From Tetradesmus obliquus (taxonomy: Eukaryota; Chlorophyta; Chlorophyceae; Sphaeropleales; Scenedesmaceae), in contig CP126197.1 of the NCBI GenBank assembly GCA_030272155.1, positions 2,666,001 through 2,730,000 on the forward strand: a stretch of 64,000 nucleotides of DNA, written 5' to 3'. Shown here piece after piece: positions 56,801 through 64,000 of this stretch; the first letter of the stretch is position 1; every line of letters begins with the position of its first letter. The position numbers and the translations under genes were made by a program. The notes below the pieces were generated by a model. That model ran no database searches. It was given only the letters and a program-made list of their open reading frames with translations, and had not been told where the DNA came from.

Positions 56801-59311
56801 GTACATGCTGTCAGCAGCGCTGCCGATGCTCATCTTGGGGTCTGTGCAGTGGCCGTCCTGCGTGTGCAGGCCCATGCAGTACAGCCCGCTGAAGTTCTGG
56901 CTGGTCATCAGCACGTACCAGAACTCGTTGCCCGCATCAAACATGTCGTCGCGGCCTGTGGGGTGCGCACAGCATGTAGAGCAGGCAAAAAAGCAGCAGC
57001 AGCAGCAGCAGCAGCAGATGCAGAGGCAGGATTTCTTGAAACAGCAACGTGGTGATGCCAGAAGTCAGCTGAAGAGGCGGAGGCCAAGCAGCAGCACACA
57101 GTGATGCAACGCTGCAGAGCTGACCAAAGCACATGCTCCGGCCTGCTGCAGTGGCTATGCAGATAGCCTGAGGGGTGGCGGCTCGGCCATGTTCCAGCAA
57201 GCTGCAGCCATGTTTCCTGCAAGCCGGGCTCCTGCAAGCTGCAGCCATGTTTCCTGCAAGCTGCAGCTCACCCAGCAGGCGCCCGATTGTGGTGAACTCC
57301 ATGCTGATGGTGCCTGCCTCAGCAGCGTTTGTCCCGCTGTCGCCATGCGAGCTGTGCTTGCGGCCCTCAGTGTCTGCAAACTGCACGTATGTCACTGGGA
57401 TGCCACTGGAGGTGTTGAATGCCACCATGAGCCTGCAGGCGTGAAAGTGAATGAGTGTGTGGCAGCGCTGATGTCAGCGACAAGCCAAGAACCGTGGAGT
57501 AAAGGCCACAACGGCAACGCACAGGTAATGCAGCCAGCTGGATGCGATGCGACGCCAGTCAAGGGTATGACGTACTCATTGTGACTGCCTGCAGCTGCAA
57601 ACCCACCAAACCGCGCTCTTGCCGCATGCACATGCCTGCAAGCTGCTGCACTTCATGCAAATGGACACCATAGCTACACAACTGCAGACGAGCTGACGCA
57701 CTGCCAACGGCGCCTCTGCAGCCAGTCAAACATAGCTGCTGCTGGTCAAATGCTGGTCAACTATACCTGTCTGCCAGCTGCTGCGCTTTGTGAAGGTACA
57801 AGTCATCGCCATCGCTCAGGTAGTATGCTGATAGCAGGCCGCCCAAGATGCGGATGTTGACCTCAAAGAACTGCACGTTGTTGCCATCCTTGAATTGCAG
57901 GTGGTTGGCCACCCAGTGCCGCGCCTGCTGCACCTCTTCATGCAGGCCTGCAGCATTGCCACGAAGTGGATGAGGCGTTTGTGCAGGCTCGGTGTAAGCA
58001 CGTGACAAATAGTGCGTGCATGCTGCGCTCTTACACTTCTGGTATTAGCCAGGAGACCAACGAACGCGTGTCAGGCAAGCAAGCAGGGAGGGCTTTCAGT
58101 GTCGTGGCATGCTGTGCAAGTGTTCCAGGCTGCCATCAACTTGCCGCTGTGTGCTGACAGAAGCAAAGGCAGCAAGCAAGCAGGAAATTGCTCAACGGTC
58201 ACCCTGCTCTTGCTTTGTTGCTGTCATATGCTGCCAATACCACATGAAACAAGGTTTCCTGCAAGCACATGTGAGGGCAAGTGCACCCACCTGCAATCAT
58301 GAGTGTGTCCAGACTGTCCACTATGGTGAGCCCCATGTTGAACCAGCCCCTGGGTGTTTTGCTAAGGCCATTGACCTCATCATGACCCCAGGCGTGCTGC
58401 CTGCAGGATGCCGCAGTAACAAAGTTTCAAGGGAGATGTCAGTAAGAATCAAGACAGCTGACATAATTGCTGGTGCCGTACCCTGCGCTGGCAGCTACTG
58501 CTTGGATTTTGCAAGTGTGTAACAAGTGCTGGCTGCTTTATTTGTCATTGTGCGATGTTACTGCTGCTGCAGCAACATTCTCGAAACCCTGTGCAATTCT
58601 GCTCGGCTACCGCACATCAACTGCTTTTTGCAGCGCTGAATGTTCCTTTCTCTCCAGCTGCAACATCACACACACAGCACCAGCCGCTGCACATGTGTTA
58701 GCAGCAAACCAAGGACGTAGGCAACCGCACCTGTATCCTGCCCATGCCCATGCAATGGCATTGCGCACTTTGTCCTGCCGCTCTTTTGCTGATGTGATGC
58801 AGCCCAGACCATCTGGCCCACAGCTGTGGTCACCATCACAGATCTTGCTCTGCTGGCATCTTGATGAGGTGTCCTGCGGTGGCAGCTGGTAGTACCCCTT
58901 GAGGTACTCGAGCGGGTATGTCCATACAGCTGGAGGTGGCTGTATAAGCGGCGCTGCTGCTGGGGAATGTGCTGTAAGTGACGCATTTGCTACTGCTGGC
59001 GCTGTGGCATTGACCAGCGCTGCTGCACCCCTGCCATCCATCTGCTGCTGTGGTGCAGTCTTCAGGTCTGGCTGCTGCAGCGTAACGGCGCCTTGCAACT
59101 CCCCGAACGGATGTTGACTGGGCAGCTGGACATCGCTCATCAGGAAGTTGAGCACACCAAATGTGATGAGTGTCGCCAGCAATGCTGAGACAGACACAGT
59201 GACTGCAACAATGTAGAACCGCTCCCATCCGGTTTTACTGTGTGTCTTTTCAAAAGGCGTGGGTGCACGCCTTGGCAGCCCTGCGTTTGCTGGCTGCTGC
59301 TTAAGCGCCAT
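53807..59311 (-). CDS. GH47 class I alpha-1,2-mannosidase with a large disordered insertion
   Basis: Nine exons: 59311-58731, 58400-58291, 57947-57767, 57432-57272, 56955-56756, 56445-56259, 56024-54748, 54405-54238, 53983-53807 (TGA); 1013 residues. It is a type II membrane protein: cytosolic basic start, then a membrane segment near 33-54 (FYIVAVTVSVSALLATLITFG). GH47 landmarks in order: [127 protein letters not shown]. It should trim alpha-1,2-mannose from N-glycans in ER or Golgi. In exon 7 about 300 residues interrupt the catalytic domain between TRADGG and VIAKWSQ: Lys/Ala/Pro-rich APKPAD repeats, Gln-rich and acidic stretches, then an extensin-like run of SPPPP/NPPPP. The C-terminus adds a charged coiled-coil-like tail. 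Exon 7's acceptor is TAG. Confidence 0.9.
54409..54438 (-). repeat. (CTG)n-like tract directly before the GH47 exon 8 acceptor
   Basis: Plus-strand CAGCAACAGCAGCAGCAG reads as CTG repeats in the mannosidase pre-mRNA, abutting the acceptor at 54408-54406. A similar tract at 56029-56046 abuts the exon 7 acceptor. Confidence 0.75.
57187..57262 (-). repeat. Short intronic direct repeats after GH47 exon 4
   Basis: The plus-strand phrase AGCTGCAGCCATGTTTCCTG occurs at about 57201 and 57238, with a partial third match near 57188, spaced about 37 bp. It lies just inside the donor of exon 4 and does not include exon sequence. Confidence 0.6.
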
Positions 59312-59971
59312 GGTGATGCAGCGGTGACCAGGCAGCAGCTGCGCTGCTGCTGCCTCTGACCTGCCAGCGGCTCCTGAGCCTTGAGCACTAGGCTAATATG
59401 CTACCCTTGAGACATTGTTGGTGTTGACAGGCATGCATTGGCTCTGCTGCCTTGTGCTGTGTGCAAAGGACAGTCACTGCTGCACACCCCTGAAGAGCAG
59501 ACCCGGGGGTACAAAGAGGCGACGACGTCAACAGCTGAGATCACAAAGCATGTGACCAGTGTAATAAAAGTATTTGCAGCGGTAAGACGCGGAACTGACG
59601 TGCAGCAACCGTCTATTCGGTTTTGACAGGACACCGCGACAGGTCCTTTGCCTGCTAGTACGGGTGCGTGAAGGGAAAAACGTGAAAACTATGCCATGTA
59701 GTACGATGGGGGTGGTACTCCTTCGGTACTCCTACCAAGGATGTGTCACTCCACGCCCAGGGTCTGGGTCTTCCAAGGGCACGATAGTTTCGCTGCACAT
59801 TGCAGCCTGCAATGCTGCACATCCAGGTGTCTGCTTTAAAGGTGCTCAGCTTGTCTATTGCTCAGAGGTTATGTGTTGATTGCAGATCGGTATTCAGGAA
59901 AGGTGCTGTCCTACTGCTGCTGCTCTGCGTTGCCTCTGCTGATGGTACTGTGAAGCTAAGAGGGGAACCCT
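59312..59971. promoter_or_regulatory. Divergent promoter region, mannosidase and CFAP20
   Basis: 660 bp between two start codons pointing apart. It must contain both promoters. The open frames within it are short and unlike any family; no clear element identified. Confidence 0.5.
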
Positions 59972-61710
59972 ATGTTCAAAAACACATTCCAATCAGGGTT
60001 TCTATCAATCTTGTACAGCATAGGCAGCAAGCCCTTGCAGATATGGGACAAAGAAGGTGAGCACCAGGCAAGACAGCAAGCCAGGAAATGAGGGTGCCCT
60101 GGCTGGCATGGAGTGGCATAACTGTGCTCACAGTACTTGAGCATTGCAATCCAGTTGTTTGGTCAGTTCACAAGATTGTCGAACGCTCCAAGCGCTCAAC
60201 AGCCTGCGCGGCTGACTTGCAGCTGCGCTTGCTGCTGCTGCTGCTGCTGCCACCGCCTTCCCTGTTGCCTACTGTTGATGCACCTCTGCAGTACGCCAAG
60301 GGCACATAAAGCGTGTGACAGATGAGGACATACAGTCCTCAGTACTGGAGATCAGCAGCAGCAACATCAGCAACACCTTCATCACATGCCCAGCAGACCC
60401 TAGCAAAACGCTGGGGATCAAGCTGCCTTTCCTTGTCATGATTGTGAAGAACCAGAAAAAGTACTTCAGCTTTGAGGTACGTTAGTGGGGAATGGCATGT
60501 GCAGCAAGGAGCCATGCCTTGAGCAAGCAGCCAGCAGCGTGTTGCGAGGGGTAGTCATGCATGTGCTCCAATAACTGGGTTCAGGCAAGTTGCCAGCAAA
60601 TTCCATGCGTAGTACAAACCAAGCAGAGGCCGAAGCAAAAGTCTAGCCTCTTCCATTGCGGACACAGCAGAAGCAAGAGCAGCACGAACAGCACAAGCAC
60701 TAGCAGCAGCTGCTGCAGCAGCAGTCACTACACCACACCATGGATCACTACCATGTCTGACAGTGGTGTGGCTGGGCGCAGGTGCAAGTTCTGGATGACA
60801 AGAATGTGAGGAGGCGATTCAGGGCGTCAAACTACCAGGCAAGTGCAGCAGCTGCTAACACTTGCAGTTTCTCAACGCCCCTGGGTGCAGCAGCCAGCAC
60901 GTGTGAGGCAGCAATTGAGGCCTTGCTGGCTGGCACAGCAAGTGCTTCAGCTGTTTGCATTTGCTGTTCATGATCAGGGCAGAGCAGCCCAAAGGTACAG
61001 TCAGAGCAGCTGCCCCGCCAGCGGCGTATAGCTCCTTGCAGGATACAATCGATGCCTTCCTGCAACCCACCCTGTCCATTGGCACCTGCTGCTGCGCCAT
61101 TGACGCACACATATTTTGGTGTTGCCCTGCTGCAGTCTATCACGCGTGTGAAGCCTTTCATCACAACCATGCCCATGCGGCTAGATGATGGCTGGAACCA
61201 GATCCAGTTCAACCTGGCAGACTTTGTACGCAGGGCGTACGGTGAGTTTGGTATGGCAAGGTCACGCTTGCTTTTGTGCTGTGCTAGCAGCAGGCGAGGC
61301 AGGCAAGAAAGTCTTGAGCAGATGCCGAACCAGCTGCAAGTCTGGTTGTATCTCTGGAGCAGGGTCGGGTAAATGTGCACTGCAGGTACACTGCTGATGC
61401 ATCGTCTTTTATACCGCGCGTGTCAGCTGTCCTGCAAGCTTCTCCAAGGTGCACAGCAATGGCGGCGTCGCATACACACCACCTCTGCACCCCTAGCCCT
61501 GTGCAGCAGTTAAATGACATACTTGCAGCATGCAGTCACTGACGGCTGCTTGCTGCTTGTTTGGCATGTCTTGCAGGAACCAACTACGTGGAGACGCTGC
61601 GTGTGCAGGTGCACGCCAACTGCCGCGTGCGCCGCATCTACTTCAGTGACAAGCTGTACAGCGAGGATGAGCTGCCACCAGAGTTCAAGTTGTATGTGCC
61701 AGCACCGTAA
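59972..61710 (+). CDS. CFAP20: CFAP20 (BUG22) cilia- and flagella-associated protein
   Basis: Five exons: 59972-60056, 60292-60476, 60782-60838, 61136-61241, 61577-61710 (TAA); 188 residues (human has 193). The start [20 protein letters not shown] is the family's invariant N-terminus, then [98 protein letters not shown] and the end [13 protein letters not shown]20 is a tubulin-binding inner-junction protein of doublet microtubules, joining A and B tubules, needed for normal ciliary motility. Intron 3 has a GC donor (CAG|GCAAGT at 60839). Its presence shows the organism keeps genes for motile cilia even if flagellate stages are rare. Divergent from the mannosidase gene. Confidence 0.97.
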
Positions 61711-62274
61711 CAGCTGGCTGCAGCATGCTGGTGCTGCAACGCCAGCAGCGGTTGCAGAGCATGGCTTACAGCAGTCGACTGGACCAGTGTGACTGGACTG
61801 GCAATCCAGACCGGCAGGCTCATGTCGACTGAGGGCGACTCATTTCATGCGCTTGTACAGCATAGCAGGTTGAGGAAGGCTGCCACCGGCAGGTTGGTTT
61901 GCCAAGCACAGCTGATTTTTGTGAGTGGTAGGCCAGCGGTGCTGGCGGTGGCAGCAGCAGCCCAAGCTTGATGCAGGCGGAGCTTGATATTGCGTGCCAG
62001 CAACTTGACCTGCAAGCATGAGCTGTTGATTTTTATTTGCTCAATCTTTGAGTGACTCCGTTTTCGCGCTTTCAGGCGCTTGCTGAAACATGCAAGAGCA
62101 GCGTGTCATTGATGAACTGGCATTCCCTCCGACTTCCGAGTGCCATCAGACTACTTCAGGTGCTGCATCTGTGACGGGTGCACATAACTTTGCGCTACTT
62201 TAGAAGTGTAAGGCGTTTACAAAGTCAAAGCATCAACTGTGCCGGTGATTTTGGTGGTTCCGTTTTTCGAAACA
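61711..62274. other. Intergenic region after CFAP20
   Basis: About 560 bp, including the CFAP20 3' UTR. No gene or RNA seen. Confidence 0.4.
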
Positions 62275-63594
62275 ATGGCTCGGAGCACTCTCGCCACAAA
62301 CTGTGTTTCACAGTACCACCAGTACATATGGGGCTGCTGCTTTGGTCTCGTAACTGTGGTCAGCGCTCCGCTGCTTGCTGTGGTTGGCCTTGCACTGGGC
62401 CTGTACAAGAGTCTGCACGACCACTGCCTGAACCGGGGTCTGCTGCGAGCTTGAACGAAGAATATCGTGCTTTCGGAAGCTTCTTAGCAGCTGGAGGGCG
62501 TCTTGCAGGCAGCAATTGTTAGAGCAAGTGGTGCAGCAGCTGTGGTGCCTGCTGCTGATGTGGCACACATCTGGAGTTTCAGACTGCCTTATGTGGTCTG
62601 TGAGGAGGAGCTGGGTGGCTTTGGTCGAAGATTCGGTGGTTCTGCAGCTGTGTGGGGCCATGTCACCATAGTTGGTGCCAGGTCAGCCCAGGCGCAGCAT
62701 GCATGCGCTTGTCTTGGACGGGCAGAGTAGGTCCACCAAGCAAGGCAGCACACACGTATGACACATCAGGCACTTCTATCATGTGGTGGCTGGGTGGAAG
62801 TGAGCAAGTGTGTGGGGCTTGTGCAGCAGGAACTGTATCAACAGCAGGCAGCATGATGCAGGCACACAGCGCACCAATCTGAATTGGATGCGCTTGTCTT
62901 GTGGATGGAGCCTTAGCAGCGGGCAGGTGTGCTTGTGTTCTCAGCGCATTCGCCACTCAATGCTGTCACTATGTGCAGCTTGGGATGTATACTACTTATT
63001 GGGTGACTCCAGCAGGGCATGTCAGCTGCTGGCTACTTTTTTTGCCCGAGCCACAGGCTAGCCTGTGCAGTGCTGTGCAGTGATTGACATGCTTGGGTTT
63101 GCTGAATGGCTTGCTTTTCATTGTTCATTCACTCGCAGTTTGTTCCTTCTGGTGCTGGGCAGTATCTTGCAGTGCCGTTGTCACATGTGCTCTGTGCAGC
63201 CACCACAGTGCATGTCCATGCACTGCTCTTGGCAATCTGCGCGGCTAAAGTGTTGCCGGGCAGCTTGCGTACTCGTGCACTTCATTAAGTGCAGGGGCTG
63301 AGCTTGCAGTCTGCACCATTGTCTGGTGAGTGGTATGTGACCCCTTGCGTGGTACGCCACATCTGTTGAGGTGATCAAGCGTACTAGCGCACGTTGGCTC
63401 TTGCAGGACGCAAATGGGAAGCACGGCTGAGCATATTTGATGTTGTCATCAGGCGCCAAGCGCCAGGGATGCACCTGAGGACAATCAATGACAGAGTGGC
63501 TCACGCTGTGTCATTTAAATGGTCACGTGATGATGCCGATGCTGTGTATTTTGAGCAATGCGAGGGACTGTGTAACAGACTGTCATCAACCTGA
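62275..63594 (+). CDS. Probable spliced gene of unknown function
   Basis: Not recognised. Pieces that look coding and are flanked by plausible splice sites: ATG 62275 with a membrane segment (FGLVTVVSAPLLAVVGLALG); 62509-62681 (AAIVRASGAAAVVPAADVAH then WSFRLPYVVCEEELGGFGRR, donor AG|GTCAGC); about 63140-63240 (FVPSGAGQYLAVPLSHVLCA); and 63409-63594 (GRKWEARLSIFDVVIRRQAP, ending LCNRLSST and TGA). The first piece also reads to a TGA at 62452 and its donor is not clear; phases between the middle pieces do not all agree, so an exon near 62949-63020 may be missing. A single-pass membrane protein with a soluble C-terminal part would fit. It could also be several short unrelated frames. Confidence 0.35.
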
Positions 63595-64000
63595 ATTGCT
63601 GTTAGCAGCTGATGTCGGGTGTAGGGATACACGCTCATAAGCTGCTGGTCAGCGCAGCCACCATTGTCTGTTAATGGGTGATCACAGTTGCAGGGCAGGC
63701 ACATCTGGGACAGCAAGCGGTTTACATTTGGATGACTGATATCAAAACCGTGCACCAAAGTACCCACCAACTCTGCAGCCTCACTGTAACATCATTACAT
63801 TACATTACATGCTCCACTCAACGGGGAGTGGGAACCCCATTCAGGAGCCAACGAGAGGCTCATAGGGGGGACAATGTTACACCGGCACAGCAAGCGTCAC
63901 CGCCATCAATGCACTGGGTGAACTTGCCAAGTTCAGTGATACAACACACGTACGGCAGATAAGATAAGGCTTAGTCCGCATTGCCGATGCAGCCGCAGCT
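63595..64000. other. Right-edge non-coding stretch
   Basis: Contains a short (TTACA)n microsatellite at 63793-63809. No gene is supported. Confidence 0.4.
63793..63809. repeat. (TTACA)n microsatellite
   Basis: Three perfect ATTAC units in a row; too short to assign to a mobile element. Confidence 0.6.

Noticed and set aside
63780-63880. (TTACA)n followed by GGGAGTGGGAACCCCATT as a retroposon tail, with a similar AGAAACCCCATT near 1608
   Set aside because: Shared text is too short, with no target-site duplications or coding domain visible.

Overview
This 64 kb window is nuclear DNA of a eukaryote, most likely a chlorophycean green alga. The evidence is intron-rich genes with GT-AG (occasionally GC-AG) introns, a CFAP20 cilium gene, an extensin-like Ser-Pro4 module, a plant-type calcium-dependent protein kinase, a plant-type VPS50, TGTAA motifs after some stops, and CAG/CTG triplet tracts everywhere. 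Placement near Sphaeropleales/Scenedesmaceae is inference. I found no tRNA, rRNA, CRISPR array, retroelement or viral remnant that I can support. Exon boundaries below were read by eye from splice consensus, reading phase and family conservation.

Layout. 1-12642 (+): 3' part of a large chromatin-regulator gene (CHD-like SANT segments, AT-hook-like basic stretch, FYRN+FYRC, poly-Q tail), whose 3.7-kb intron holds a complete Nudix hydrolase gene on the opposite strand (4613-3013). 17745-14562 (-): membrane-anchored M43/pappalysin-type metalloprotease. 24152-20550 (-): CDPK with four EF-hands and atypical catalytic-loop residues. 31214-25289 (-): VPS50/syndetin of the EARP tethering complex, divergent from a CCCH+WW RNA-binding protein (31686-33042, +). 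37566-35444 (-): fibrillarin. 38299-40224 (+): leucine-rich-repeat gene with three in-frame TAA codons, followed by a decayed relative of the C-terminal tail of the next gene. 41618-48881 (+): double MATH-BTB-BACK protein. 49513-50510 (+): secreted METTL24-like protein. 50666-52535 (+): GT-A-like glycosyltransferase. 59311-53807 (-): GH47 alpha-mannosidase with a disordered insertion of about 300 residues. 59972-61710 (+): CFAP20. 62275-63594 (+): probable unrecognised spliced gene.

The most striking unexplained signal is structural. In at least five genes a piece of about 40-130 bp spanning an exon-intron junction has been tandemly duplicated, leaving one to three decaying copies of exon edge plus splice site inside the intron or just past the gene. 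Two copies still form complete in-frame cassette exons (6224-6313 and 6927-6962). A second pattern is sense-strand (CTG)n tracts lying just upstream of 3' splice sites, while CAG tracts sit in exons as poly-Gln. The genes are ordinary cell-biological ones (chromatin, trafficking, rRNA processing, glycoprotein trimming, cilia) and do not form one pathway.
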